A DNA stretch of 61,029 nucleotides. Origin: Lachnospiraceae bacterium (GTDB lineage: Bacteria > Bacillota > Clostridia > Lachnospirales > Lachnospiraceae). The number at the start of each line of letters is the position of its first letter. Position 1 is the stretch's first letter. Below, piece after piece: positions 1-8,331 of the stretch. Both the position numbers and the translations under genes were made by a program. The notes under the pieces were generated by a model that was not told the origin of the DNA, did no database searches, and saw nothing but the letters and a program-made list of their open reading frames with translations. The stretch covers positions 1 through 61,029 of the forward strand of contig JAGKTY010000012.1 in NCBI GenBank assembly GCA_021153185.1, in the 5' to 3' direction.

Positions 1-58
1 CGATAGGACCGGTGGCTTCAGCCAGACTCTGACTGATTGAGAATGTTACGTTTGACAT
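1..58 (-). CDS. 5' end of an unknown gene, cut by the window edge
   Basis: An ATG at 58-56 on the minus strand is preceded at a good distance by a strong ribosome site (AAAGGAG, about 66-72). It opens a frame running off the window after 19 codons (MSNVTFSISQ...). Too little protein is visible to name a family. The strong ribosome site is the main evidence that this is a real gene start. Confidence 0.55.
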   Translation of the reverse strand, partial: MSNVTFSISQSLAEATGPI

Positions 59-400
59 AAAGAATCTCCTTTCGGGATAGATGTGGTGAAATCAAAATGA
101 GCGCAGAATGAGATATTTTCCTACAATTAGAATGAAAACAACGCAAAAGATGAGCGTCCGGCCATTTTGAAATCATGAAGTTAATTGTGAATGAAGCAAG
201 AATCGACTTTGAATTAAGAATTAAGAATGCGTTCGCAAAATGCTACTCGCACTGACGATGATTGCTTATCCGTAGGATAGCATGACGGAATAGGGGAGTC
301 AAGTATTATAGGGCTATGATGATTTTTTTCTACCCAAACACAAAAAACAGGTATACAATATAGTAAGAACATCCAAAGTGCGGGCAAAGGAAGGATTCTT
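59..400. other. intergenic region, no gene recognised
   Basis: About 340 bases between two divergent gene starts. It contains the ribosome site of the leftward partial gene, a short tandem AT-rich repeat (GAATTAAGAATTAAGAAT near 210-228) and the ribosome site AAAGGAAGG just before 401. I see no convincing promoter pair, RNA gene or coding frame. Confidence 0.5.
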
Positions 401-784
401 ATGAGCATTGTAATTGATACAACCAAAATGAAGGTGAATGGATACTGTAAACAACTGTGTGCATATGCCGGGATGAGCGAGGCGTGGGCGGATGAATTCT
501 GGCTTATGCTCATGCAGGATGACCGGTTATACAAAGAATTTACCTATTATTTGGAGCAGCATACATTTTTGGACGAATATCAAATCGAGGGATATACGCT
601 TTCTGATTTGTATGTGTGGCAGATGGATAAATATAACCTGATCCGTGACCTCGGGAAAAATCCGGAGAATTGCAACAAAGAGACTTTGGTACTTCATGCA
701 TTCCGAACGCTTGGTGAGATGAAAGATGACGCGGAGACGATCGTTATGCGAATTCAATCCGGCAGAGGGAGAGATGTATTATAG
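401..784 (+). CDS. hypothetical small acidic protein, 127 aa
   Basis: I do not recognise a family. The 127-residue product is soluble, acidic and rich in aromatic residues (Tyr, Trp, Phe), with no signal peptide, membrane segment or cysteine cluster. The ATG follows a clear AAAGGAAGG at good spacing, and the gene ends before a strong hairpin at 852-890, so it looks like a complete stand-alone transcription unit. The helical, charged composition suggests a small globular protein. No function can be assigned. Its neighbours, a leftward unknown gene and the convergent secreted DUF5722 protein, give no clue. Confidence 0.7.
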   Translation: MSIVIDTTKMKVNGYCKQLCAYAGMSEAWADEFWLMLMQDDRLYKEFTYYLEQHTFLDEYQIEGYTLSDLYVWQMDKYNLIRDLGKNPENCNKETLVLHAFRTLGEMKDDAETIVMRIQSGRGRDVL

Positions 785-851
785 AAGCGGTTTGGAACTG
801 AAAACCGGTTCTTGGGTGAGAACATACAGAAAGGAATATAGAGAATAAGAT

Positions 852-890
852 ATCAGGGACGCTTCTTGTGACAAAAGAGGCGTCCCTGAT
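852..890. terminator. bidirectional terminator hairpin between convergent genes
   Basis: An inverted repeat pairs ATCAGGGACGC(T)TCTT with AAGA(G)GCGTCCCTGAT around a short loop, followed by a T-rich stretch. It sits between the stop at 784 (plus) and the stop at 894 (minus), so it probably ends both transcripts. Confidence 0.8.
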
Positions 891-893
891 GTT

Positions 894-2753
894 TTATGGC
901 TGTGGTATTTTGTTTTTGAGTTTAGATGGGGTAAATTTTTTCACAAGTTGTTTCCAATTTGATATTTTGAGCGTTTTTCTGGCCGAGGCAGTATACGATT
1001 CGTAGTAAGGTGTATCCATATATTTGAATACATCATACGCAGGCTTACGGTAACCGTTCATCGTAGAAAGACCAAGCTTTAAGCCTTGGGCGACTTCAAC
1101 AGGATGATCGTATTCGGCGCGCATGATAAAGGAATCGACCATCGGATCAAATGCTGCCACATAATAGGCATATGCGACGGCAGCGGCCTGGACAGCTTCT
1201 CCGCTTGTGGAAGTAAAGCCTTGTTCTGACAAGATAATGCGGCATGATTTTCCAAAATTTTTTCTGACAAACTCAGTCAAAATGGATAGATTCTTCGGTG
1301 TGACATATCTTGTGTGCTCAGGATCCTTGGTTGGGAGCGTATTGTTCCAAAAGTCTGCCTGCGTCAGCGGAATCGGATAAGCGTGGTAAGCAAGGTTCCA
1401 CCTGATTTTAGGGTTTTGCGTTTTGAGTTCCCTGTCAAAATCGAGCATGACATCCCTTGCACCGAGGCTTGTTCCGTTGTCGCGCCAGTTGGCGTCAAGA
1501 CTGATGTAGCACCGCGCATTTTTGTAATGGCTTTTGACCGCATAATACATGATGCGGAAGGCTTGCGCATAATATGATATCTGTGTACTGCGTTTCATAT
1601 TACCGGCATGATGCCAGGCATCTGCTGAGTTAAATTCATTTCCCAAAATCCAGTTATCAAGATGACAATTCTTATTAGAATAGAGTTCACCCAGATAAGA
1701 GAACATTGCTTCAAAGGTCTCACGCGATTTTTTCGTTTTAACATCCCATGCGTAATAAGACGCCGCACCCAATTTGCGCGCACTTTTGGGAATGAGATAG
1801 GCATAATCGCTACGGTAGTCCAGCAGAATGACAAGCGAAATGGTGATTCCCTCCTGGTTACATTTCTGGATGGCACCGACCATCGGATTTTTTTTGAAAT
1901 AGTATGTCTTTCCATTGTACTTGTACGGGACACCATTCGTTCCTTCGGCAATGATATCGGATACACGAAGATTAAGCAGAGAATGATTTACGCCCAGGTC
2001 TCCTTTGGTGAGACGTCCCTGCAAGCCCTTTTTGGTGGTTGATTTCGGAAAAGCAGCCGTATAGGTTGCGGCTACTTCCGGGTTCGCGATATATGTAGGT
2101 TTGGTAATTGCCTTGTATTTTTTACCGTTTTTGACGTAAAGTGCATATTTTCCAAATAAAAGGCTGTAGCCGGACGTGTCGGTTAAGTCTGTTTTGTAGG
2201 AAAATGTGCGTTTCTTTTTTGTCTTGGTAATAATCTTCTCAATCTTGTTGGTCATTGGATTGAGCTTTGCCAGATAGTAGTATTTGTCACTGCTTTTTAC
2301 CTTGTTTTTGATGGTTGTCTTAAATAAGACTTTGTTTTTGTGCACAATTTTACAGGTTGAAAATTTGGGAAGTTCATTCGCTATGGCTGCTCTGCTTTGT
2401 GCGCCGGCCGGCGCGATTGTATCAGCAGACACGGCGAGTTCATTTTGCGACACCGTATTTTGCGACACCACGTTTTGCGAAACAGTGTTTCCGGAGATTG
2501 TATGATCCGAAACAGCCTGGTCCTGTGTGCTGTTTTGCGATACTGTATTACCCGAAATGCAGTTGCCCGAGAGGCTTTCGTTGGAATGCGCATTTTCCAA
2601 AGCATTTTGCGCAAGTGCTTCCTGCGTTGTTATGTAGCCATTGGGTGGTATTTGATTGTATGAAAGCGCGCCGCCATAAGCGGTTGCCGGGCTTGTGATA
2701 AGGAGTGATGCACAAAGCAGTGTGCATAGCGTGTTTTTTGTAATTTGAAACAT
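894..2753 (-). CDS. secreted DUF5722-like protein with a glycosidase-type catalytic pattern
   Basis: A 619-residue exported protein. Residues 1-26 form a signal peptide ending SPATA. Residues 60-105 are a low-complexity linker of repeated SGNTVSQN/VVSQN units, and residues 130-225 are a Lys/Tyr-rich beta domain. From about 250 to the end there is a TIM-barrel-like region resembling DUF5722. It contains GNE (Glu373), YHAYP (His457) and LSEQG (Glu510), the spacing expected of the acid/base and nucleophile glutamates of clan GH-A glycosidases. Family membership is from recall of the conserved motifs; hydrolase activity is inference. The gene is monocistronic, divergent from the LacI regulator, and has a TGT-TATACT extended -10 near 2855 as its likely promoter. 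It ends at a shared terminator. Confidence 0.75.
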   Translation of the reverse strand: MFQITKNTLCTLLCASLLITSPATAYGGALSYNQIPPNGYITTQEALAQNALENAHSNESLSGNCISGNTVSQNSTQDQAVSDHTISGNTVSQNVVSQNTVSQNELAVSADTIAPAGAQSRAAIANELPKFSTCKIVHKNKVLFKTTIKNKVKSSDKYYYLAKLNPMTNKIEKIITKTKKKRTFSYKTDLTDTSGYSLLFGKYALYVKNGKKYKAITKPTYIANPEVAATYTAAFPKSTTKKGLQGRLTKGDLGVNHSLLNLRVSDIIAEGTNGVPYKYNGKTYYFKKNPMVGAIQKCNQEGITISLVILLDYRSDYAYLIPKSARKLGAASYYAWDVKTKKSRETFEAMFSYLGELYSNKNCHLDNWILGNEFNSADAWHHAGNMKRSTQISYYAQAFRIMYYAVKSHYKNARCYISLDANWRDNGTSLGARDVMLDFDRELKTQNPKIRWNLAYHAYPIPLTQADFWNNTLPTKDPEHTRYVTPKNLSILTEFVRKNFGKSCRIILSEQGFTSTSGEAVQAAAVAYAYYVAAFDPMVDSFIMRAEYDHPVEVAQGLKLGLSTMNGYRKPAYDVFKYMDTPYYESYTASARKTLKISNWKQLVKKFTPSKLKNKIPQP

Positions 2754-2925
2754 TGTTTACCCTCAGTAATGATATATGGTGAAGTAGCCACATAAGCAAA
2801 AGAAAGCATCGAAGATGCGGTCCTGCAAATGTGGTGCAGAATTGATAGATGATTTTAGTATAACAGAAATACCCTGTAAAGCCCACTGAAAGATACTGGA
2901 AATCGGAGAAATATTTTGAAATCTG

Positions 2926-2954
2926 TTTACAAGCCCGCAGATATGTTGTATGAT
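2926..2954 (+). promoter_or_regulatory. sigma-A-type promoter of the LacI regulator
   Basis: TTTACA (2926-2931) and TATGAT (2949-2954) are separated by exactly 17 bases. They lie 44 bases upstream of the lacI-family start codon, and the palindromic operator follows immediately. Confidence 0.7.
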
Positions 2955-2957
2955 TTA

Positions 2958-2969
2958 GAAAACGTTTTC
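2958..2969. promoter_or_regulatory. LacI-family operator (GAAAACGTTTTC) at the regulator's own promoter
   Basis: A perfect 12-bp palindrome with the central CG typical of LacI/GalR-family sites lies at the expected transcription start of the regulator gene. The same palindrome occurs twice at the glgP promoter (5010-5023, 5047-5060). This suggests autorepression. A catabolite-control protein could also bind such sites. Confidence 0.75.
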
Positions 2970-2997
2970 CAATCATGCCCCGAAAAAGGAGTAGGCT

Positions 2998-3987
2998 ATG
3001 ACATCAATTAGAGATGTGGCAAAACATGCAGGTGTTGCGATTTCGACCGTATCAAAGGTTGTAAACAATTACCCTGGTGTAAGTCAGGAGACCAAGGAAA
3101 AAGTGAATAAGGCAATCGAGGAACTTGATTTTGTTCCAAATGCTGTTGCGGCAGCGCTTTCCAGCAAACAAGCAGGAAGGATTGCACTCATTGTCAGTCT
3201 GAATAAAGTGACAAAGGCAATTGACGAAATCAACATGCAGTATATTTCGGGTGCCATTAATCAGGCGCAGCAGCTTGGGCTGGATGTGATTACCTTATTT
3301 ACATCAATGCTCGAGGATAAGTCGACAGATGAAATTATCAGATACCTCAAAGCACAGAACATTGCCGGACTTGTGATATTTGGTATTTCCAAGACAAAAA
3401 AGAAACTGCATGGCATTATCAATTCCGGCGCGTTTAAGACGGTTGTAGTTGATGCACCGTTTTACAATGCGCATACATCATCTGTCTGGATTGACAACAA
3501 GCAGGCGCAGTATGATATTGTGGAAAAAACGCTAAAATATGATAAGTGTGACAGCATCCTTTACATTGCCGGCGAAAAACAATCCTATGTCATGGATGAA
3601 CGTTTGGCGGGCATGGAGGAGCTTGTAAAAGAGCACAATATATCGATGCTTGTCAAGTATGGAGATTTCAGCGAGTTAAAGGCCAGGGAAATCACGATGA
3701 AGCATGCCCAAAAAAGAGGTATGGTTGTATGCGCGTCGGATTTGATGGCAATCGGCGCGATGAAGGCACTGATTGACATGGACATCTTCCGTCCGGTCTG
3801 TGGATTTGACGGAATTACGCTGATGGGCTATGTCGGCATGCAAATGAATACCGTCAAGCAAAACTTTGCCAGGATTGGCAGCGAGGCTGTGACAGAATGC
3901 GGCAGATTGCTTTCCGGAGAAACGGGACGTAATATCAAATTGGATTATGAACTTGTAAGAATGCGATACGAAGATATCATTCGTTAA
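2998..3987 (+). CDS. LacI-family transcriptional regulator
   Basis: A 329-residue DNA-binding repressor. Residues 2-22 (TSIRDVAKHAGVAISTVSKV) are a textbook LacI helix-turn-helix. The hinge helix follows around residues 48-60 (PNAVAAALSSK), then a periplasmic-binding-protein-like sugar-sensing core beginning RIALIVSL. The ATG is preceded by AAAAAGGAG. The presence of the same GAAAACGTTTTC palindrome at its own promoter and twice at glgP suggests that it controls itself and glycogen or maltodextrin breakdown. That link is inference. The effector is unknown. It is too divergent from the usual CcpA N-terminus to be called CcpA. A GC-rich terminator follows directly after the stop. Confidence 0.92.
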   Translation: MTSIRDVAKHAGVAISTVSKVVNNYPGVSQETKEKVNKAIEELDFVPNAVAAALSSKQAGRIALIVSLNKVTKAIDEINMQYISGAINQAQQLGLDVITLFTSMLEDKSTDEIIRYLKAQNIAGLVIFGISKTKKKLHGIINSGAFKTVVVDAPFYNAHTSSVWIDNKQAQYDIVEKTLKYDKCDSILYIAGEKQSYVMDERLAGMEELVKEHNISMLVKYGDFSELKAREITMKHAQKRGMVVCASDLMAIGAMKALIDMDIFRPVCGFDGITLMGYVGMQMNTVKQNFARIGSEAVTECGRLLSGETGRNIKLDYELVRMRYEDIIR

Positions 3988-4015
3988 AACCCTGCCCGCC
4001 CGGGCGGGGTTTTTG
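3986..4015 (+). terminator. rho-independent terminator after the LacI gene
   Basis: The palindrome CCCGCCCGGGCGGG, flanked by AAAA and followed by TTTTTG, starts at the stop codon. It is a classic GC-rich hairpin with a U-tract. Confidence 0.85.
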
Positions 4016-4078
4016 TTATGGCAACGAGGAAAATGGCCGTCATGCTTGCATGAATGGACATTTGACGACTGCTAATCA
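4015..4078 (+). repeat. 64-bp direct repeat, copy 1
   Basis: This 64-bp unit starting GTTATGGCAACGAGG is repeated at 4110-4173 with three mismatches by eye. A 21-bp core (4043-4063) also occurs inverted at 11426-11446. It lies between the lacI terminator and the phosphatase gene. It may be a dispersed intergenic repeat; it has no coding content. Confidence 0.85.
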
Positions 4079-4109
4079 GAGCGAGATACGCAAAGCGTAT
4101 CGAGTCTCG

Positions 4110-4173
4110 GTTATGGCAACGAGGAAAATGGCCATCATGCTTGCATGAATGGACATTTGACGAGCGCTAATCA
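4110..4173 (+). repeat. 64-bp direct repeat, copy 2
   Basis: This is the second copy of the unit at 4015-4078. The 31-base spacer between them holds a small hairpin (GATACG-CAAAG-CGTATC). An in-frame ATG inside this copy (4145) would extend the downstream gene N-terminally, but the ribosome site at 4193-4200 argues against its use. Confidence 0.85.
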
Positions 4174-4207
4174 TAGTATGGTTCAATCAGCAAAGGAGGT
4201 AAAAGCG

Positions 4208-4948
4208 ATGCAAAACAAAATCGAAGAAATCAGCGCACTGATAAAGGCGTGCGGTGCGTTTATCAAAGAAGCAGACCGGAGCTGTTTGCAGATTGATGAA
4301 AAAGCAGGACACGCAAACTTTGTGACGGAATATGATAAGAAGGTTGAGAAAAGGTTAAAGGATGGGCTTTTGCAAATTATTCCTGAGGCAAAGTTTATCG
4401 GAGAGGAAGGCGAGGGCGTGCGTTTTTCCGAAAAAGGTATGTACTTTATTGTGGATCCGATTGACGGTACGACAAATTTTATCAAGGATTATCACAACAG
4501 TTGTATTTCTGTAGCACTCATAACCGATGGTGAGGCTACACTTGCGTTTGTATATAATCCGTATTTGGATGAACTGTTTACCGCGCAAAAAGGAATGGGG
4601 GCATACTGTAATGGAACACAGATTCATGTTTCCCGGCAGCCACTTGAAAACGGTGTCGTGCTGTTTGGAACGTCTCCATATCATGAAGAACTAAATGAAG
4701 CCTCCTTTCAAATGGCGTATGACTATTTTAAGAAAGCACTTGATATCCGCAGAAGCGGTTCGGCTGCACTGGACCTTTGCAGTGTGGCAGCAGGACGAGC
4801 CGAATTGTACTTTGAATTGTGTTTGTCGCCATGGGATCATGCTGCCGGTGGACTGATTGTAAAAGAGGCCGGTGGTATCGTGACGGATATCGATGGAAAT
4901 CCGGTCAGATATGATATGCCGTGTTCGGTTTTGGCAAGAAATCAATAG
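4208..4948 (+). CDS. inositol monophosphatase family protein
   Basis: A 246-residue Mg-dependent sugar/inositol phosphatase of the IMPase/SuhB/CysQ superfamily. The metal-binding motifs are intact: GEE at residues 65-67, DPIDGTTNF at 83-91 and WDHAAGG near residue 216. I chose the ATG at 4208 because AAAGGAGG lies just before it. The upstream in-frame ATG at 4145 falls inside an intergenic repeat and lacks a ribosome site. It sits between a LacI repressor and glycogen phosphorylase, so a sugar-phosphate substrate is plausible. The family is too promiscuous to name the substrate (inositol-1-phosphate, fructose-1,6-bisphosphate and PAP are all known). Confidence 0.88.
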   Translation: MQNKIEEISALIKACGAFIKEADRSCLQIDEKAGHANFVTEYDKKVEKRLKDGLLQIIPEAKFIGEEGEGVRFSEKGMYFIVDPIDGTTNFIKDYHNSCISVALITDGEATLAFVYNPYLDELFTAQKGMGAYCNGTQIHVSRQPLENGVVLFGTSPYHEELNEASFQMAYDYFKKALDIRRSGSAALDLCSVAAGRAELYFELCLSPWDHAAGGLIVKEAGGIVTDIDGNPVRYDMPCSVLARNQ

Positions 4949-5005
4949 GAAAAACAAGGGCAAAATCAAAAGAAAAAAATTTTTAAAAAAAATTCAGAAA
5001 AACAC

Positions 5006-5034
5006 TTGCGGAAAACGTTTTCCTATGTTATAAT
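5006..5034 (+). promoter_or_regulatory. glgP promoter with operator in its spacer
   Basis: TTGCGG (5006-5011) and TATAAT (5029-5034) are separated by 17 bases. The operator palindrome fills the spacer. A strong sigma-A promoter blocked by a bound repressor is the simplest reading. Confidence 0.82.
5010..5023. promoter_or_regulatory. LacI-family operator 1 of glgP
   Basis: The perfect 14-bp palindrome GGAAAACGTTTTCC lies between the -35 and -10 boxes of the glgP promoter. Confidence 0.82.
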
Positions 5035-5046
5035 GCAATTACAGAT

Positions 5047-5060
5047 GGAAAACGTTTTCT
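5047..5060. promoter_or_regulatory. LacI-family operator 2 of glgP
   Basis: GGAAAACGTTTTCT is a one-base variant of operator 1. It is centred 37 bp downstream of it and just beyond the expected transcription start, so it could cooperate with operator 1 or act as a roadblock. Confidence 0.8.
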
Positions 5061-5135
5061 GACATGGGGTAGTCAGAAATCGAATAAACAGAAACAAAGC
5101 AAAAACAGTAAAACAATTTAAGGAGGATGTTATTC

Positions 5136-7433
5136 ATGACATTACAAAGAGAAATGCTTCAGACAAAACTTGAGGATCAGCTCAAAGCAGTAGTTGATAA
5201 CAAATATGGCAAATCAATCGCTGACTGCAGCGATCAGGAATTATATTATGCAATCCTTGAGCTCACAAAAGGACTTTTGGATGCAACAGAAGAAATTCAC
5301 GGACCAAAAAAAGTTTACTACATTTCAGCAGAATTCTTAATTGGTAAACTTCTTTCAAATAACTTAATCAACTTAGGAATCTACGAGAAACTTGATGAGA
5401 TTCTTGCAGCAAACGGCAAACAGTTATCAAAGATTGAAGAGATTGAGCCGGAACCATCACTTGGTAACGGTGGTCTTGGACGTCTTGCAGCTTGCTTCCT
5501 TGACTCAATTGCTACATTGAATCTTCCTGGTGACGGTATTGGTCTTAACTACCATTACGGACTTTTTAAACAGGTATTCAAAAATCGTAAGCAGACAGCA
5601 GAGAAAAATGACTGGATCGAAGATCAGTCATGGCTCAATAAGACAGAAACAACTTTCGATGTTCAGTTCGGCGATATGACAGTGAAATCCCGTCTTTACG
5701 ATATCGACGTTGTTGGTTACAACCAGGGTCTTAACAAGCTTCATTTATTTGATATCGAGACAATCGATGAGAGCCTTGTAAAAGACGGCATCGATTTTGA
5801 TAAGACAGACATCGCTAAGAACCTTACATTGTTCTTATATCCGGATGATTCTGATGAGGCAGGTAACTTACTTCGTATTTACCAGCAGTACTTCATGGTA
5901 TCAAACGGTGCGCAGCTCATCTTAAAAGAGTTAAAAGAGAAAAAGGTTGATCTCCGCAAGATGTATGATCATGCAGTCATCCAGATTAACGATACACATC
6001 CGTCTATGGTTATTCCGGAGCTCATCCGTATCCTTGTTGATGAGAAAGCATTCACAATGGATGAGGCAATTGATGTAGTCAGCAAGACATGTGCATACAC
6101 AAACCACACAATCCTTGCTGAGGCACTTGAGAAATGGCCACTTTCTTACCTTGAGAAGGTTGTTCCACAGCTTGTTCCGATTATCAAAGAGCTTGCAAAG
6201 AGAGTAGAAGAAAAATACGACGATGAGAGAGTATACATCATCGATAAAGATGACAGAGTACACATGGCTCACATGGATATCCACTACGGATTCTCTGTAA
6301 ACGGTGTAGCTGCTATCCATACAGAAATCTTAAAGGATACAGAGTTAAATGCATTCTACAAGATTTATCCTGAGAAATTTAACAACAAGACAAACGGTAT
6401 TACATTCCGTCGTTGGTTATTATCTTGTAACAAACCACTTACCAAATTCTTAACAGAGACAATTGGAGATGGTTTCAAAAAAGATGCAACAGAGCTTGAG
6501 AAGCTTCTTACAAAGATTGATGACCAAAGCGTTCTTGACACGATTGCTGATATTAAGAGAATCAAAAAACAGGAATTCGTAGATTATGTAAAAGAGGTAG
6601 AAGGCGTTACACTCAACCCGGACTCTATCTTTGATATGCAGTCTAAGAGACTTCATGAGTACAAACGTCAGCAGATGAATGCCCTTTACATCATCCACAA
6701 ATACCTTGAGATTAAGAAAGGCAACAAACCTTCTACACCGGTAACATTCGTATTTGGTGCAAAGGCAGCTCCGGCTTATGTAATCGCACAGGATATCATT
6801 CACTTACTCCTTTGCTTACAGGAAATCGTAAACAATGATCCGGATGTCAGCCCATACATGAGCGTGTTGATGGTTGAAAACTACAATGTTGCATACGCAG
6901 AGAAAATGATTCCTGCATGTGATATTTCTGAGCAGATTTCACTTGCTTCCAAAGAGGCATCCGGTACAGGTAACATGAAATACATGTTAAACGGTGCTGT
7001 TACACTTGGTACAAGCGATGGTGCAAACGTAGAGATTCACGAGCTTGTCGGAGATGACAACATCTATATATTCGGTGAGAAATCAGATGAAGTTATCGCA
7101 CACTACGAAAAAGCGGATTATGTTTCAAAAGAGTACTACGAGAAGAGCGAGATGATTAAAGAAGCTGTAGACTTCATCGTAAGTGATACAGTCATGAAGG
7201 TTGGTAGCAAAGAGAATCTTGAGAGACTTTACAACGAGCTTCTTAACAAAGACTGGTTCATGACACTTCTCGATTTAGAGGATTATGTTGAGACAAAAGA
7301 GAGAATGTTAAAAGATTACGAGGATCGTCAGAAATGGAAAAAGATGATGCTTGTAAACATCGCAAAAGCAGGTTTCTTCTCATCAGACCGTACAATTGCA
7401 CAGTACAATGACGATATTTGGAAACTTCGCTAA
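5136..7433 (+). CDS. glgP: glycogen/maltodextrin phosphorylase
   Basis: A 765-residue glycosyltransferase-35 enzyme that releases glucose-1-phosphate from alpha-1,4-glucans. The N-terminal half contains EPSLGNGGLGRLAACFLDS, and the C-terminal half contains EASGTGNMKYMLNGA with the pyridoxal-phosphate lysine at Lys615, then TSDGANVEIHE. It is somewhat shorter than the E. coli enzymes. I start at 5136: AGGAGG (5121-5126) is nine bases upstream, while the ATG at 5127 abuts the ribosome site. Expression is probably controlled by two LacI-type operators. Codon use is strongly biased, which suggests high expression. Whether glycogen or maltodextrin is the main substrate cannot be told from sequence. 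Confidence 0.96.
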   Translation: MTLQREMLQTKLEDQLKAVVDNKYGKSIADCSDQELYYAILELTKGLLDATEEIHGPKKVYYISAEFLIGKLLSNNLINLGIYEKLDEILAANGKQLSKIEEIEPEPSLGNGGLGRLAACFLDSIATLNLPGDGIGLNYHYGLFKQVFKNRKQTAEKNDWIEDQSWLNKTETTFDVQFGDMTVKSRLYDIDVVGYNQGLNKLHLFDIETIDESLVKDGIDFDKTDIAKNLTLFLYPDDSDEAGNLLRIYQQYFMVSNGAQLILKELKEKKVDLRKMYDHAVIQINDTHPSMVIPELIRILVDEKAFTMDEAIDVVSKTCAYTNHTILAEALEKWPLSYLEKVVPQLVPIIKELAKRVEEKYDDERVYIIDKDDRVHMAHMDIHYGFSVNGVAAIHTEILKDTELNAFYKIYPEKFNNKTNGITFRRWLLSCNKPLTKFLTETIGDGFKKDATELEKLLTKIDDQSVLDTIADIKRIKKQEFVDYVKEVEGVTLNPDSIFDMQSKRLHEYKRQQMNALYIIHKYLEIKKGNKPSTPVTFVFGAKAAPAYVIAQDIIHLLLCLQEIVNNDPDVSPYMSVLMVENYNVAYAEKMIPACDISEQISLASKEASGTGNMKYMLNGAVTLGTSDGANVEIHELVGDDNIYIFGEKSDEVIAHYEKADYVSKEYYEKSEMIKEAVDFIVSDTVMKVGSKENLERLYNELLNKDWFMTLLDLEDYVETKERMLKDYEDRQKWKKMMLVNIAKAGFFSSDRTIAQYNDDIWKLR

Positions 7434-7511
7434 TTTGGAACCGTGCAGCGACGATGTTGCGAATCGGAACTGAATTGACAAGTTATGATAAAAAGCATTA
7501 TCCCCCCTTAC

Positions 7512-7540
7512 AAAAGAGCTGCCGAAAGGCGGCTCTTTTT
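7512..7540 (+). terminator. terminator after glgP
   Basis: AAAAGAGCTGCC and GGCGGCTCTTTT pair around a GAAA tetraloop and are followed by a run of T. There is one G-T pair in the stem. Confidence 0.85.
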
Positions 7541-7588
7541 CCTTTTTTTCCTTTGGCGTGATGCATATCGCGCGTATCAGATAACACA

Positions 7589-8239
7589 TTACTTCCAATA
7601 TTTTCCGCGCCATTTTTCGGCTTCTTCTTTGTAGTGCCTGGCGACATCCATCAGTTCATTGTATTGTGTGATGGCACTATCGAGCTGCATTTGCAAGCGC
7701 TGCAATTCTTTGGAGTTGTCTGTAAGCAGAACATGCGGCGTGAGGGTGTCGCTTATGCAATACAAAAGCGTCTGATTGTCGCAGACGGCAAGCAAAAACA
7801 AACGGTTTGCTGAGACAATCGGATGAATGGTTTTTATGCCGTCAGGGCAAGGCGTGAAAGGAGCGGCCTGTCTTTCAAGAAGCGGAAATGTATACTGCAG
7901 CGGGCTCCCTACACAGGACGAGGCAGGGTATAATAAAAACGGTTCGTCAGATACTTTGGAAAAAACAAAGTTAAAGTTAGCACCAGGTATCCTTGTAAAG
8001 GGCGTGCTGAAAATTATATCTCCACTCAAATTTTTGGACACAATTGTATTTTGCGTAGAAATATATGCAAAGTATAGCGTGCTTGTCGTAGCGACTTCAA
8101 CAAGACCGAAATTGTAATCGCCTGCAAGAAGCGTCGGCTTGCCAAAGTAGGGTCCGGTTTTGTAGCGCATATAAATGTTGTGTTCCCTTGCGTATAGAAA
8201 CAAGGCAGTTTCACAATCCACCTGGTAGATTCCGGACAT
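7589..8239 (-). CDS. hypothetical protein with C-terminal coiled coil
   Basis: About 216 residues if started at the ATG at 8239, where AGGA lies eight bases upstream. Longer starts up to 8353 would run into the ribosome site of the divergent neighbour. I do not recognise a family. The body is rich in beta-prone segments such as LYFAYIS and TLLYCIS, suggesting a beta-propeller or beta-sandwich fold. The last 45 residues (KELQRLQMQLDSAITQYNEL...) form an amphipathic coiled coil. There is no signal peptide. It is divergently paired with the Cys-rich gene at 8332, which hints at a shared role, possibly spore-related, but that is a guess. Confidence 0.7.
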   Translation of the reverse strand: MSGIYQVDCETALFLYAREHNIYMRYKTGPYFGKPTLLAGDYNFGLVEVATTSTLYFAYISTQNTIVSKNLSGDIIFSTPFTRIPGANFNFVFSKVSDEPFLLYPASSCVGSPLQYTFPLLERQAAPFTPCPDGIKTIHPIVSANRLFLLAVCDNQTLLYCISDTLTPHVLLTDNSKELQRLQMQLDSAITQYNELMDVARHYKEEAEKWRGKYWK

Positions 8240-8331
8240 GAGCAAATCCTGATTTTCTTTGTATATGTTTATGGGAACAAATTTTAGAATAGAACGTATA
8301 CTGTAATAAAGAATACGGAGGAAGAATTCGT

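Noticed and set aside
4145..4207. N-terminal extension of the inositol-monophosphatase-family gene from an upstream ATG
   Set aside because: The codons lie in copy 2 of an intergenic repeat and lack a ribosome site; AAAGGAGG directly precedes 4208, where the family N-terminus begins.
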